From NCBI RefSeq assembly GCF_009674665.1, contig NZ_WKJD01000019.1:333017-397016 (forward strand): a stretch of DNA of 64,000 nucleotides. Reading direction: 5' to 3'. How positions within the stretch are numbered: the stretch's first letter is position 1; the number at the start of each line of letters is the position of its first letter. Under the pieces are notes generated by a model that was given only the letters and a program-made list of their open reading frames with translations, was not told the DNA's origin and made no database searches. This stretch comes from Agromyces kandeliae. GTDB taxonomy: Bacteria; Actinomycetota; Actinomycetes; Actinomycetales; Microbacteriaceae. The position numbers and the translations under genes were made by a program. This document shows positions 27,671-37,670 of this stretch, piece after piece.

Positions 27671-28628
27671 CCCGGACGACCGGCGTCGACGCGCCCGAGG
27701 TGGCACCGCTGCCGGCGCCGGCGCGCAGCCGCTGGCAGCGCGGGCACCGATGCGACGAGCGGTTCATGAACGCCTCGCGCACGATGGGCGTCCCGCACCG
27801 AGGGCACGGCCGGCCGGCGCGGCCGTAGGCGTTCAGCGAGTGGGCGAAGTACCCGGACGCGCCGTTGACGTTGACGTACTGCGCGTCGAAGCTCGTGCCG
27901 CCCTCGGCGAGCGCCTTCTGCAGCACCTCGCGCACGGCCGCGAGCAGTTCGCGCACGCGCCGCCGGCTGAGGCTCGATGCCGGCTGCTCGCCGTGCATGC
28001 GGACCGCCCAGAGCGCCTCGTCGGCGTAGATGTTGCCGATGCCCGAAACCACGCCCTGGTCGAGCAGCACGCGCTTGACGCCGGTCGCCCGCCGGGCGAG
28101 CGCCGCCGTGAACGCGCCGTCGTCGAACGCCGGGTCGAGCGGATCGCGGGCGATGTGGGCCACCTGCGACGGGATCGAACGCGCCCACGGGCCGGAGACG
28201 TCGGCGGAGAACCCCGCCACGCGCCCGTCCGACGCGGGCACCATGCGATCGATCGCCATCGAACCGAAGATGCGCTGGTCGACGAAGTCGACGCGGAGCT
28301 CGCCGTGGACCGGGTGGTCGAGGTGGAGCCGGATCCGCGCGTGGCGGTCGTCGCCCGGATGGTCCGGCGTGCGGAGCAGGAGCTGGCCGCTCATGCCGAG
28401 GTGCCCCACGAGCGCGGCGCCTCCGGCGAGCGGCATCCAGAGGAACTTGCCGCGACGCACGGCGGCCTCGATGCGCTCGCCGGTGAGCAGCGTCTCGAAG
28501 TCGCCGGACGCCGCTTCGTGACGCTTGAGCGAGCGGACGTCGAGCACCTCGACCCCGGCGACGCGCGCGCCGGTGACCGCGGGCGCGAGCCCGGCCCGGA
28601 CGACCTCGACCTCGGGCAGTTCCGGCAC
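27612..28628 (-). CDS. mutM: Formamidopyrimidine-DNA glycosylase
   Basis: A 338-residue MutM/Fpg. The N-terminal [13 protein letters not shown] holds the catalytic Pro and Glu exposed after Met removal; [10 protein letters not shown] supplies the DNA-contacting Lys, and PCPRCGTPI with HRCPRCQ forms the C-terminal zinc finger. It excises oxidised guanine. A tail of about 35 residues after the zinc finger is low in complexity and runs 59 nt into the convergent acetyltransferase gene, so the last part may be dispensable. Translation starts at a GTG one base after the rnc stop. Confidence 0.96.
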   Translation of the reverse strand: MPELPEVEVVRAGLAPAVTGARVAGVEVLDVRSLKRHEAASGDFETLLTGERIEAAVRRGKFLWMPLAGGAALVGHLGMSGQLLLRTPDHPGDDRHARIRLHLDHPVHGELRVDFVDQRIFGSMAIDRMVPASDGRVAGFSADVSGPWARSIPSQVAHIARDPLDPAFDDGAFTAALARRATGVKRVLLDQGVVSGIGNIYADEALWAVRMHGEQPASSLSRRRVRELLAAVREVLQKALAEGGTSFDAQYVNVNGASGYFAHSLNAYGRAGRPCPRCGTPIVREAFMNRSSHRCPRCQRLRAGAGSGATSGASTPVVRVSPAATSPGSNAGGSPVRG

Positions 28629-28629
28629 G

Positions 28630-29361
28630 TCAGCGGTCGTTCAGGGTGGTCCAGGCCTCGAGCGCGGCCGCCATCTCGGCCTGCTTCTTGCTCGAGCCCT
28701 CGCCCGACGCGGTCACGAGGCCCGCGACGGTGACCGTCGCGACGAAGTGCTTGCTGTGGTCGGGGCCGCTCTCGCTCACGGAGTACGACGGCGCGGCCGC
28801 GCCGCGGCGGGCGGCGATCTCCTGCAGGCTCGTCTTGGGGTCCATGGCCGCTCCGAACCGGTCGGGGTCGAGCATGAGGGGCGTGATGAGCCGCAGCACG
28901 AGGTCGGTCGCGATCTCGCCGCCCCGCGAGAGGTAGACGGCGCCGATGATCGCCTCGACGGTGTCCGCGAGGATCGACGGCTTCTCGGCGCCACCCGTCA
29001 TCGTCTCGCCGCGGCCGAGGCGGATGTACGGGCCGAGACCGATCGCCCGCGCGACCTCGGCCAGCGCGACGCTCGAGACGAGGCTCGCCCGGCGCTTGGC
29101 CAGCTCGCCCTCGTCGAGCTCGGGGTGGTCGGTGAACAGCTTGACGGTCACCGCCTGCCCGAGGATCGAGTCGCCGAGGAACTCCAGGCGCTCGTTCGTC
29201 GGGATCCCGCCGTTCTCATACGCGAACGACCGGTGCGTGAGTGCGAGGAGCAGGAGTTCGGGGTCGAGCTCGACGCGCAGCGTGCGCTGCAACTCGGCGA
29301 GCTCGTCGGCCCCGGTGTCCGTGCGCTCGACGCGCCTCACGACCGGTCGTTCGTCGTTCAC
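28630..29361 (-). CDS. rnc: Ribonuclease III
   Basis: A 243-residue RNase III. The signature [13 protein letters not shown] and the second metal-binding segment [15 protein letters not shown] are present, followed by a double-stranded RNA-binding domain ([12 protein letters not shown], then [15 protein letters not shown]). It processes rRNA precursors. The GTG at 29361 lies 7 nt after the rpmF stop; no ATG is available near the family N-terminus. It is in the operon yceD-rpmF-rnc-mutM. Confidence 0.96.
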   Translation of the reverse strand: MNDERPVVRRVERTDTGADELAELQRTLRVELDPELLLLALTHRSFAYENGGIPTNERLEFLGDSILGQAVTVKLFTDHPELDEGELAKRRASLVSSVALAEVARAIGLGPYIRLGRGETMTGGAEKPSILADTVEAIIGAVYLSRGGEIATDLVLRLITPLMLDPDRFGAAMDPKTSLQEIAARRGAAAPSYSVSESGPDHSKHFVATVTVAGLVTASGEGSSKKQAEMAAALEAWTTLNDR

Positions 29362-29368
29362 GGGCCGA

Positions 29369-29572
29369 CTAGACGTCGGCGACCTTGCGGCCCTTGTACT
29401 CGAGGAAGAGCGGGGTGCCCGCCGAGTCCTCGACCACGCGTGCGCGGTGCGGGAGGCTGTAGGTGACCTTGCCGTTCTCGACGGTCTTGACGAGCGTGGG
29501 GGCCTCGGCCTTCCACTGCGAACGGCGCGCGTGGGTGTTGGCGCGTGACTTCTTCCGCTTGGGAACAGCCAT
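29369..29572 (-). CDS. rpmF: 50S ribosomal protein L32
   Basis: A 67-residue L32 beginning [20 protein letters not shown]. It lacks the four zinc-binding cysteines of the C+ form, so it is the zinc-independent C- paralogue. It follows yceD by 9 nt, the normal arrangement. Confidence 0.97.
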   Translation of the reverse strand: MAVPKRKKSRANTHARRSQWKAEAPTLVKTVENGKVTYSLPHRARVVEDSAGTPLFLEYKGRKVADV

Positions 29573-29581
29573 GACTCTCTC

Positions 29582-30145
29582 TCAATCTCTCTGCTGGTCG
29601 GCGTCGGATGCAGCATCCGCGCCCTCGTCTTCGGAAGCCGTGAACCCTGCGAGCGCAGCCCAACGCGGGTCGTTCTCTACAGGGGTGACGAGTTCCGGAT
29701 GATCGGCCAGACGCTGTCCGGTCTCGGGGTCGAGACCCGGGCAGTCAGGCCGGCACACCGGCTGGAACGGCAGTGCCAGGACTGCCGCATCTCGGATGAG
29801 CGGTTCAAGATCCACGTGGTCGTCTTGAACCTCATACTCGAAAGCTTCCCCAGAATGATACGCGAAAAGCTCCTGGAACTCGACTCGGACCGGCAGCGCG
29901 ATGTCGATGAGGCACCGACCGCACTCGCCCTCGGCCGTCGCGTCGACCTCCGCGGTCGCGAGGATGCCCTCGTGGACGGACTCGAGTCGCACGTCGATCG
30001 CGAGGTCGGAGCCCTGCCGGATGGAGACCAGCCCCTCGCCCAGCTGCTCGGGCACGGGCACGTCGAACTGCTGCTCGCGCATCTCGCCGGGTCGGTTGAC
30101 GAGGTCGCGCACGTTGATGCTGAAAGGGGAATGCTGTACGGCCAC
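29582..30145 (-). CDS. yceD: YceD/DUF177 family protein, 23S rRNA accumulation factor
   Basis: A 187-residue DUF177 protein. It has the two cysteine pairs CGRC and CRPDCPGL, in the positions typical of the family. In Escherichia coli and plants the family affects 23S rRNA accumulation; it is generally encoded just before rpmF, as here. The GTG at 30145 lies 8 nt behind a TAGGAT -10 box, with no Shine-Dalgarno sequence between. Confidence 0.92.
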   Translation of the reverse strand: MAVQHSPFSINVRDLVNRPGEMREQQFDVPVPEQLGEGLVSIRQGSDLAIDVRLESVHEGILATAEVDATAEGECGRCLIDIALPVRVEFQELFAYHSGEAFEYEVQDDHVDLEPLIRDAAVLALPFQPVCRPDCPGLDPETGQRLADHPELVTPVENDPRWAALAGFTASEDEGADAASDADQQRD

Positions 30146-30153
30146 GAACGACG

Positions 30154-30159
30154 ATCCTA
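30154..30159 (-). promoter_or_regulatory. Probable -10 box (TAGGAT) of the yceD-rpmF-rnc-mutM operon
   Basis: On the minus strand TAGGAT lies 8 nt upstream of the yceD GTG, consistent with a leaderless transcript. It overlaps the last codon and stop of the upstream transglutaminase gene (30157). Confidence 0.45.
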
Positions 30160-32565
30160 CTCGCCGGGCGGTGCGGGGCGGCCGAACGCGACGCGCGCCG
30201 ACGGCCGGAGCGACCCGGGCAGGAGCACCGCCGCCACCCGCCGGACGGCGGGCGCGTCGGCCCGCAGCGCGTCCGAGGACGCCTCGAGGTCGGCGGCGAG
30301 GGCGGACCGACGCGCGCGCTCGAGGTCCTCGGCTCCGGCCGGCGCGACGGACTCGGCGTCCACCGCCGCGTCCCGGCCGCGAACGCGACCGTAGCGTTCC
30401 CGCTCGACCGCGTCGCGCACGCGCTCGAGCGCGGCGCGCGCCTCCACGCGCTCACCCGGCGGCGACTCCGGGTCGGCACGGAACGCGGGCCGTTCGGCGA
30501 GCTCTGCGGCGAGCCCGCGCACGGTGCGCCGCGGATCGACCGGGAGCCCGAGGTCCACGGCGGTCGCCAGGAGTTCCCGCCACGCGGCATCCGCCGGGCG
30601 CTCTCCGGAGCGGATGCCGCCGCGGCGCGCCGCGCGCACGCCGATGCGGATCATCGCCGGAAGCAGGAGGACGAGCGTCACGGCGAGCCCGATGAGCCCG
30701 AGCTGCGCGGCCTGCGCTCCGGCCGAGGCGGTGCCGCCGGGGCCGCCGAGCGCCCGGTCGGGATCGCCCTCGGGCCGGCCGGTCGCCCCCGGAGTCGCGG
30801 CGGGCCCGGTCGGGACCACCCCGGGTGCGGTCTGCCCGGCGTTCGGCCGCGAGTAGTCGGGCACGCTCCCTCGACCGGGCGTCGGCTCGAACGGCACCCA
30901 CCCGACGCCCTCGAAGTAGAGCTCGGGCCAGGCGTGCAGGTCGTGCGAGTCCACCTCGATCACGATCTGGTCGTCCACCCGCCCGTCGCCGGGGGTGCCG
31001 GCGGTGTACCCGATCGAGATGCGCGACGGGATGCCGACCTCGCGGGCGAGCACCGCCATCGTCGACGCGAAGTGCACGCAGTACCCCGCACCCTGCTCGA
31101 GGAACGCGGCGATGGCATCGAATCCCGCTCCGTCGTAGCCTTCGGCGACGGGGGCGCTCTCCGAGTACTCGAAGTCCGAACCGCGCAGGTACGCCTGGAT
31201 CGCGACGGCCGCGTCGTACCGCGTCGGCGCGGAGGCGGTGACCGCAGCGGCCGTCTCGGCGATGATCGGCGGAACGTCCTCGGGCAGCCGGCGCGTCGCA
31301 TCGGCCACCGCACCAGGCGATGGGACGGGCGCCGAGCGGAGTTGCGTGACGTCGGGACGCACGTCGAGGTGGGTGAGGCGGTACTGCTGTCCGAGCGTCG
31401 TCGAGTCGACGCTGCGGACGTTGAGCGTGCCCTGGTCCCAGAACCAGGACCCGCTCACACCGCTGACCTCGGTCGTCGGGTACGGCACGGGAAGCCATGC
31501 GGTGCGGACCTGGTCGACCTGCACCGCGATCGGACGGGGCTCGACCAGCACGTCGTCGTCGAGCCCGTCGGGCCCCGGCAGGGTCCCCAGGGTGTTGTCC
31601 CCGTCGACCGCGCGATCGGTCGCGGACCACACCTGGCCCTCGAGGCGCTCGATCGTGAGCAGGGTGAAGTACGGCCGCTCCCCCTCGGGCGACACGTACG
31701 AGAAGGCGGGCACCGGCTCGGGCCTGCGCAGGTCGCGTCCGAGGTCGACGTACGGGCTGACGCCTCGGGCGAAGAGCGTCGCCGGCCCGCCGGTGCCGAC
31801 CAGGAAGCTGGTGCTCACGCTCGGCGTGGCAGCGGCGATGACGGATGCCGCGACGAGCCCGATCGCGGCGAGGCCGAGCGACGCTCCCATGGTCGACACG
31901 ATCGGCGCGCGCTTGGGCGCGCTGACGACGGGCGCGTCGTCGCGATCGTCCTCCTGGACGAGCTCGGCGGCGCGCCGCACGCGTACGTCGACGCGGAGCA
32001 GCAGCAGGTAGGCCGCCGCGGTGAGCACGAGGGCGGGCGCGTCGGCGCCCTCCGCGAGGAACAGTCCGGGCACGAGCACCGGCACCAGCATCGGGATCGC
32101 GGCGAGCGCGGGGACGCGCACGGTCTGCACGAGCAGGTCGAGGAACACGGCGATGAGGCCCACGCCGACGGTGATCGCGAAGACGAGCGCGGGAACCGGG
32201 ATCGCCGGCACCGACTGCTGCTCGATCGTGCGGCGCGCACCCTCGGTGAGCTCGCCGAAGACCGCGAACGTCTCGGCGGTGGGGATCACCAGCGCGAGGC
32301 TCGTCCCTCCGGCGAAGAGCAGCGTGAGCGCGAGCAGCATGACCACGAGCTCGAGCGGCGGGACCAGCGACGGTGGAGTCCGCACGGCGCGGAGCGCCGC
32401 CCCTCCGCCGATCACCGCGACCGCGACGACGGCGCCGGCCCACCACCATCCGCTTCCCGCGATCAGCGGCCCGAGCGCGGTCGTCGCGACGAGGAGGAGC
32501 AGCAGGCTCGCCCCCGAGAGCGCGAGCGACTGCGCGCGGGTCAACGGGTAGCGGTCAGGGCCCAC
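30157..32565 (-). CDS. Transglutaminase-like membrane protein (TgpA-type)
   Basis: An 802-residue membrane protein. Several hydrophobic segments fill the first 230 residues (SLALSGASLLLLLVATTALG onwards), followed by an extracytoplasmic region with a transglutaminase-like domain: AGYCVHFASTMAVLAREVGI (catalytic Cys), DLHAWPELYFEGVGWVPFEPTP (His and Asp). A single membrane span follows near residue 625, and then a cytoplasmic DUF4129-like tail. The GTG at 32565 overlaps the DUF58 gene by 11 nt and has GGGAGG upstream. The MoxR-DUF58-transglutaminase trio is a common operon whose substrate is unknown. Confidence 0.88.
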   Translation of the reverse strand: MGPDRYPLTRAQSLALSGASLLLLLVATTALGPLIAGSGWWWAGAVVAVAVIGGGAALRAVRTPPSLVPPLELVVMLLALTLLFAGGTSLALVIPTAETFAVFGELTEGARRTIEQQSVPAIPVPALVFAITVGVGLIAVFLDLLVQTVRVPALAAIPMLVPVLVPGLFLAEGADAPALVLTAAAYLLLLRVDVRVRRAAELVQEDDRDDAPVVSAPKRAPIVSTMGASLGLAAIGLVAASVIAAATPSVSTSFLVGTGGPATLFARGVSPYVDLGRDLRRPEPVPAFSYVSPEGERPYFTLLTIERLEGQVWSATDRAVDGDNTLGTLPGPDGLDDDVLVEPRPIAVQVDQVRTAWLPVPYPTTEVSGVSGSWFWDQGTLNVRSVDSTTLGQQYRLTHLDVRPDVTQLRSAPVPSPGAVADATRRLPEDVPPIIAETAAAVTASAPTRYDAAVAIQAYLRGSDFEYSESAPVAEGYDGAGFDAIAAFLEQGAGYCVHFASTMAVLAREVGIPSRISIGYTAGTPGDGRVDDQIVIEVDSHDLHAWPELYFEGVGWVPFEPTPGRGSVPDYSRPNAGQTAPGVVPTGPAATPGATGRPEGDPDRALGGPGGTASAGAQAAQLGLIGLAVTLVLLLPAMIRIGVRAARRGGIRSGERPADAAWRELLATAVDLGLPVDPRRTVRGLAAELAERPAFRADPESPPGERVEARAALERVRDAVERERYGRVRGRDAAVDAESVAPAGAEDLERARRSALAADLEASSDALRADAPAVRRVAAVLLPGSLRPSARVAFGRPAPPGE

Positions 32566-33922
32566 GGCGACCTCCCGAGCGCACGGCCTCGCGGGCGGAG
32601 CGCCACGCGTCCTGCCACGCGGCGGGCAGGTCGGCGGCCCGGTGCACGCGGATGACCCGCCAGTCGGCCTCCTCGAGCCGGTCCACGATGCGGGCCGCGA
32701 CGCTGTCGGCGGCGAACGCGATCGCGGGCTCGACCGAACTGCGGAGTGCGACGAGCGCCTCGGCGGCATCGCCGGACGGGTCCACGAGCACGGCGATCGC
32801 CGGCATCCGCATGTCGCGACGCACCGACGTCACGGGCGCGGTCGGATGCCGCCGGGGCTCACGCGGCTCGCCGCGCGCGACGTCGCGACGAGGCGGTTCC
32901 AGCCGGGCGAGATCCTCGAGCAGTGCCACGTCGCCGCCCGCGGCGCGGTAGCCGCCGGCCTCCGGCGCGATCGGCTCGAGGTGCACCGCCGGGTCCTCGA
33001 CCGGGTCCAGACGCACCCGGAAGCCGCGGGCGAGCAGGTGCACGCCGAGCGATGCGGCGAGCTCGACGCCGAGTTCGAACGCCGGGTCGAGCGCGTCGGT
33101 GCGGTCGCGCGAGCCCGACGCCGGGTGCGAGACCCGTCCGCCGAGCGCCGTGTCGAGGAGGATGCGGAGCTCGGGGTCGCCGCGCTGCTCCTCGTCGCGC
33201 ACCATCAGCTCGCCGCGCCGGGCGGTCGCGGCCCAGTGCACCCGCCTGAGCGGGTCGCCGTACCGGTACTCGCGCGCGATGAGCTCGTCGCTGTTGGGCC
33301 GCGTGCGACGCTGCAGGGCGTGCACCGTTCCGTCGACGCTCGCGAGCAGCCCGACCGCCGGTTCGAGGGGCGTGACCCGCGGGGTCACGACGAGGTCCCT
33401 GGCACCGCCCGCCACCCGATCGATGCGCGCGAGCCCGAACGGGTCGGTCACCGAAACGCGGAGCGGCCCCACGTCGAACACCCCGCGGCGCGGGGTCCGC
33501 ATCCGGTACTCGAGCCCGACCGTGTCGTCGCCCGAGGGCAGGACGCCCTCGGTGCGCCCGATCGCGGGCAGGATCGCCTCGGGCGGCGGTCGGAGCGCCG
33601 GCGAGGCGAGGTCGCGCCAGTGCGCGCCGTCGAACGCCCGGCGGCTCCGGTTGTGCACGCGCAGCCGGACGGTCGTCGAGTGCCCGGCCCCGACGACCGG
33701 CGGCTCGAAGGTCCGGTGGACGGCGAGACGCGGCGGACGCGCGGCGAGGAAGCCGAGTGCCGCGAGCGGCATGGCGAGGCCGACCGCGGCGAGGAGGAGG
33801 ATGTCGCGCAGGTCGTACCAGAGCGCGACGCCGAAGAGGATGCCGCCCACGACCATGAGCGCGATCCCTCGCGGGGTCAGGCGCGGACGCGCCTGGTGCC
33901 GTACCCGGCCGACCCGCGACAT
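32555..33922 (-). CDS. DUF58 domain protein (VWA-like, MoxR partner)
   Basis: A 455-residue protein with two N-terminal membrane segments (residues 20-65: GIALMVVGGILFGVALWY, then LLLAAVGLAMPLAALGFL) and a DUF58 region containing EYRYGDPLRRVHWAATARRGELMVRDEE. DUF58 proteins couple MoxR ATPases to envelope substrates. The ATG at 33922 is preferred; a GTG at 33931 overlaps the upstream stop, but the GGAGGG site fits the ATG better. Confidence 0.88.
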   Translation of the reverse strand: MSRVGRVRHQARPRLTPRGIALMVVGGILFGVALWYDLRDILLLAAVGLAMPLAALGFLAARPPRLAVHRTFEPPVVGAGHSTTVRLRVHNRSRRAFDGAHWRDLASPALRPPPEAILPAIGRTEGVLPSGDDTVGLEYRMRTPRRGVFDVGPLRVSVTDPFGLARIDRVAGGARDLVVTPRVTPLEPAVGLLASVDGTVHALQRRTRPNSDELIAREYRYGDPLRRVHWAATARRGELMVRDEEQRGDPELRILLDTALGGRVSHPASGSRDRTDALDPAFELGVELAASLGVHLLARGFRVRLDPVEDPAVHLEPIAPEAGGYRAAGGDVALLEDLARLEPPRRDVARGEPREPRRHPTAPVTSVRRDMRMPAIAVLVDPSGDAAEALVALRSSVEPAIAFAADSVAARIVDRLEEADWRVIRVHRAADLPAAWQDAWRSAREAVRSGGRRGP

Positions 33923-33927
33923 CCCGA

Positions 33928-34941
33928 TCACTCCCTCCGCGCGCTGCCGACCGGCACTGGCGTCTCGCCGACGATGCGGCGAACGATCTGGTCGATGAGC
34001 GGGCCGCCGTCGTGGTCGTGCCCGCCGACCGCTCGACTGGTCGGCACGAGGCGGTGGGCGAGCACGGGCACCGCGAGCGCGTCGACGTCGTCGGGCAGCA
34101 CGAAGTCGCGGCCGTGCATGGCGGCATGCGCCTTCGCCGCCCGGATCAGCTGGAGCGTCGCCCGGGGGCTCGCCCCGAGCCGGAGCTGGCGGTCCTCGCG
34201 CGTGGCGCGGGCCAGGTCGACGGCGTAGGCCTTGACGGGCTCCGAGGTGAACACGCGCTGCACCGTCTCGATCATCGCGCGGAGCTCGGCGAGCGAGACG
34301 ACGGGCTCGAGGCTGTCGAGCGGGCTCGCGGTCTCTCGTTGGGCGAGCATCGCCAGTTCGTCGGCGGTCGCCGGGTAGCCCATGGAGATGCGGGCCATGA
34401 AGCGGTCGCGCTGCGCCTCGGGCAGCGGATACGTGCCCTCCATCTCGACCGGGTTCTGCGTGGCGACGACCGTGAACGGCTGCTCCAGGTGGTAGGTCGT
34501 GCCGTCGGCCGTGACCTGGCGCTCCTCCATGCACTCGAGCAGCGCCGACTGGGTCTTCGGGCTCGCTCGGTTGATCTCGTCGCCGATGACGATGTTCGCG
34601 AACACCGGGCCGGGCTTGAACTCGAACCGCCGGGAGACCTGGTCGAACACGGAGACGCCCGTGACGTCGCTCGGCAGCAGGTCGGGGGTGAACTGGATGC
34701 GGCTGACCGTGCAGTCCACGGATCGGGCGAGCGCCTTGGCGAGCATCGTCTTGCCGACGCCCGGTACGTCCTCGATGAGCAGGTGCCCTTCGGCCAGGAG
34801 CACCGTGAGGGCCGCCGTCACCGCCTCGCGCTTGCCGCTGATCACCGTCTCGACGTTGCGCACGATGGCGGCGGCGCGGTCGCCGACCTCGTCGATCTCC
34901 ATGGCGGCCGCGACGCCGACGCCGCCCTCGGTGTCGCTCAT
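33928..34941 (-). CDS. MoxR-family AAA+ ATPase
   Basis: A 337-residue MoxR ATPase. Walker A is [15 protein letters not shown], Walker [24 protein letters not shown], followed by [24 protein letters not shown] and the C-terminal lid domain. Such ATPases act as chaperones for VWA/DUF58 partners. Its ATG overlaps the coaD stop by ATGA, so this operon is transcribed through from coaD or its promoter. Confidence 0.93.
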   Translation of the reverse strand: MSDTEGGVGVAAAMEIDEVGDRAAAIVRNVETVISGKREAVTAALTVLLAEGHLLIEDVPGVGKTMLAKALARSVDCTVSRIQFTPDLLPSDVTGVSVFDQVSRRFEFKPGPVFANIVIGDEINRASPKTQSALLECMEERQVTADGTTYHLEQPFTVVATQNPVEMEGTYPLPEAQRDRFMARISMGYPATADELAMLAQRETASPLDSLEPVVSLAELRAMIETVQRVFTSEPVKAYAVDLARATREDRQLRLGASPRATLQLIRAAKAHAAMHGRDFVLPDDVDALAVPVLAHRLVPTSRAVGGHDHDGGPLIDQIVRRIVGETPVPVGSARRE

Positions 34942-35429
34942 TGCCGCATCGCCCCCTGGAGGTACTCGGCCACGGATCGGGGGACGTACGGGGCGACGTC
35001 GCCGCCCAGCGCGGAGACCTGCCGAACCAGCGAACTCGACACGTGCGCGTTCGCCGGGTCGGGCAGGAGGAAGACCGTCTCGACTCCCGCGAGGTGCCGG
35101 TTCACGATCGCCATCGGCGTCTCGTAGCCGACGTCGACCTGCGAGCGGATGCCCTTGACCAGCACCGAGGCGCCGACGTCGGTGCAGTAGTCGACGAGCA
35201 GGCCCATGCTCCATGCCGCGACGACGATGTCGCCGGGGATGCGGGCGTCGGCGATGGACTGCTCGATGAGCGCGACGCGCTGGGCGATCGGCAGCAGCGC
35301 CGACTTGTCGGGGTTGTGCACGACGACGACGTGCAGCTGGTCGTACAGGCCGGCGGCCCGCTCGATGACATCGAGGTGTCCGCGCGTGACAGGGTCGAAC
35401 GATCCGGGGACGACGGCGATCCGCTGCAT
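34938..35429 (-). CDS. coaD: Phosphopantetheine adenylyltransferase
   Basis: A 163-residue CoaD, normal length. The nucleotidyltransferase start [23 protein letters not shown] includes the TxGH motif as TRGH, and [15 protein letters not shown] plus [16 protein letters not shown] follow. It makes dephospho-CoA from 4'-phosphopantetheine. It heads the coaD-moxR-DUF58-transglutaminase run. A TACGCT -10 box stands 7 nt before its ATG. Confidence 0.97.
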   Translation of the reverse strand: MQRIAVVPGSFDPVTRGHLDVIERAAGLYDQLHVVVVHNPDKSALLPIAQRVALIEQSIADARIPGDIVVAAWSMGLLVDYCTDVGASVLVKGIRSQVDVGYETPMAIVNRHLAGVETVFLLPDPANAHVSSSLVRQVSALGGDVAPYVPRSVAEYLQGAMRQ

Positions 35430-35436
35430 ACGTGCC

Positions 35437-35442
35437 AGCGTA
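35437..35442 (-). promoter_or_regulatory. Probable -10 box (TACGCT) of coaD
   Basis: On the minus strand TACGCT lies 7 nt before the coaD ATG with no Shine-Dalgarno sequence between, fitting a leaderless transcript. It is in the 51-nt gap after recG. Confidence 0.5.
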
Positions 35443-35480
35443 GTGCGCGATCGTCGCTCCGGAGGCGGTGCCGGAGAGTC

Positions 35481-37670
35481 TCAGCCCCTGCTCAGGTACT
35501 CGCTCGACTCGTCGTCGAGGCGGCGTCGCACGGCGGCCGAGAGGGCCGCGTGCCCGGCCAGTCCCGGGTCGTCGGCGAGCAGCTCCGCGGCGGCCTCGCG
35601 GGCGTCGGCGATGAGGTCGCCGTCGCGCGCGACGCGGAGCAGCTTCAGCGAGGAGCGGCCGCCGGACTGCGTCGCGCCGAGCACGTCGCCCTCCTGCCGG
35701 AGCTCGAGGTCGACGCGCGCGAGCTCGAATCCGTCGAGCGTCGCGGCGACGGCCTCGAGGCGCTCGCGTGCGACGCTGCCGGCCTCGGCATGCGAGACGA
35801 GCAGGCAGAGGCCGGGCACGCTCCCCCGGCCGACCCGCCCGCGCAGCTGATGCAGCTGCGAGACCCCGAACCGGTCGGCGTCGACCACGACCATGGTGCT
35901 CGCGTTCGGCACGTCGACGCCGACCTCGATCACGGTCGTCGCGACGAGCACGTCGAGCTCCTTCCCGGCGAACGCGCGCATCGTGTCGTCCTTCTCGTCG
36001 GCCGACATGCGGCCGTGCAGCGGCGCGATCCGCGCATCGGCGAGCGACGGCAGCGCCCGCAGTTCGGCCAGCACCGAGGCGACGGATGCCGCGGGGCCGG
36101 CGCCGGGAGCCGGCTCGCCCTCCGCGGGCTCGGCGTCCTCCTCCGCGACCTTCGGCTCGATGGCCGGGCAGACGACGAACCCCTGCCTGCCCCCGGCCAG
36201 CTCCTCGGCGAGGCGCTCCCAGACCCGCGCGCGCCACGCGGGGCGTTCGGCGAGCGGCACGAGGTGCGTCTCGATCCCGGCCCGCCCCGCGGGCAGCTGC
36301 CGGATGGTGCTGACGTCGAGGTCGCCGAACACGGTCATCGCGACGGTGCGCGGGATCGGGGTGGCCGTGAGCACCAGCACGTGCGGGTGGCGCCCCTTCA
36401 GCCGCAGCGCCTCGCGCTGCTCGACGCCGAAGCGGTGCTGCTCGTCGACGACGACCAGGCCGAGGTCGGCGAAGGTCGTCGTGTCGCCGAGGAGCGCGTG
36501 CGTGCCGACGACGATGCGCGACTGCCCGGCGGCGACGCGCAACGCGGCCTTCCGCCGCTCCGCGGCGGGGAGCTGCCCGGTCACGAGCGTGGGCATGAGC
36601 TCGGCCGACAGCTCGGGGCCGAGCATGCGCACGATCGAGCGCAGGTGCTGTGCGGCGAGCACCTCGGTCGGGGCGAGCAGCGCCGACTGCCCGCCGGATT
36701 CGGCGACCGCGAGCATGGCGCGGAGCGCGACGACCGTCTTGCCCGAGCCCACCTCGCCCTGCACGAGCCGGTTCATCGGCACGGGCGCGGCGAGGTCGGC
36801 GAGGATCTCGCCGCCGACCTCGCGCTGGTCGTCCGTGAGCGTGAACGGCAGCGACGCCTGGAACCGCTCCAGCAGGCCGCCCGGTCGGGGTTCGCGTCGG
36901 ACGGCCTCGTGCGCGCGCGCCGCCGCGCGGCGCTCGAGGAGCGCGGTCTGCAGCACGAACGCCTCGGTGAAGCGGAGCGCGCGGCGCGCGGCCTTCCAGT
37001 CGTCGTCGCGTTCTGGCCGATGCACGCCCTCGAGCGCGTCGCGGTGCGAGCGCATGCCGCGGGCCCGGCGCACCGGCTCGGGGATGGGGTCCTCGACGGG
37101 GCCGAGCCCGTCGAGGAGGACGCCGATCGCGGTCTGCAACTGCCAACTGGAGAGGGTGCCGGTGGCCGGGTAGATCGGGATCGGCGCCGTCGCCCAGCGC
37201 ACGGCCGCGGCATCCGCCCCGCTCGTCGGCACCGCCTCGTCGAACAGCTGGTAGTCGGGGTGGGCGAGCTGGCGGGCGCCCCGGTAGTCGGAGACCTTGC
37301 CGGCGAACATGCCGCGTGCGCCCGGCTTCAGCTCGCGCGAACGCCACGCCTGGTTGAAGAACGTGAGGGTGAGGACGCCGGTGCCGTCGGAGATCTTCGC
37401 CTCGAGGATCGAGCCCCGGCGCGAACGCATGGTGCGCTCCCGCACCTCGAGCACCTCGGCCACGATCGTGACGTTCTCGTCGAGCGGGAGCTCGGCGAGC
37501 GCGGTCAGCTCGCCGCGCGCGGCGTAGCGGCGCGGGTAGTGCGCGAGCAGGTCGCCGACGGTCGTGTACCCGAACGCGCGCTGCAGCGCCTGCGCGGTGC
37601 GGCCGCCGAGCGCGCCGGTGAGGCGGCTGTCGAGGGTCAGCGCTCCCTCCGCCACGCGATCGGCCGTCAT
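35481..37670 (-). CDS. recG: ATP-dependent DNA helicase RecG
   Basis: A 729-residue RecG. The N-terminal wedge/OB domain includes DLLAHYPRRYAARGEL; helicase motifs are VQGEVGSGKTVVAL (I), VVVDEQHRFGVEQR (II), LTATPIPRT (III) and DRFGVSQLHQLRGRVGRG (VI). It remodels stalled forks and Holliday junctions. An insertion of about 25 residues (EEDAEPAEGEPAPGAG) lies between the two helicase lobes. The ATG at 37670 overlaps the upstream TPR gene stop by ATGA. Confidence 0.96.
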   Translation of the reverse strand: MTADRVAEGALTLDSRLTGALGGRTAQALQRAFGYTTVGDLLAHYPRRYAARGELTALAELPLDENVTIVAEVLEVRERTMRSRRGSILEAKISDGTGVLTLTFFNQAWRSRELKPGARGMFAGKVSDYRGARQLAHPDYQLFDEAVPTSGADAAAVRWATAPIPIYPATGTLSSWQLQTAIGVLLDGLGPVEDPIPEPVRRARGMRSHRDALEGVHRPERDDDWKAARRALRFTEAFVLQTALLERRAAARAHEAVRREPRPGGLLERFQASLPFTLTDDQREVGGEILADLAAPVPMNRLVQGEVGSGKTVVALRAMLAVAESGGQSALLAPTEVLAAQHLRSIVRMLGPELSAELMPTLVTGQLPAAERRKAALRVAAGQSRIVVGTHALLGDTTTFADLGLVVVDEQHRFGVEQREALRLKGRHPHVLVLTATPIPRTVAMTVFGDLDVSTIRQLPAGRAGIETHLVPLAERPAWRARVWERLAEELAGGRQGFVVCPAIEPKVAEEDAEPAEGEPAPGAGPAASVASVLAELRALPSLADARIAPLHGRMSADEKDDTMRAFAGKELDVLVATTVIEVGVDVPNASTMVVVDADRFGVSQLHQLRGRVGRGSVPGLCLLVSHAEAGSVARERLEAVAATLDGFELARVDLELRQEGDVLGATQSGGRSSLKLLRVARDGDLIADAREAAAELLADDPGLAGHAALSAAVRRRLDDESSEYLSRG

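Noticed and set aside
30157..34941. A toxin or defence role for the MoxR-DUF58-transglutaminase genes
   Set aside because: The trio is a very common bacterial operon with normal gene lengths, and nothing adjacent suggests immunity or toxin function.
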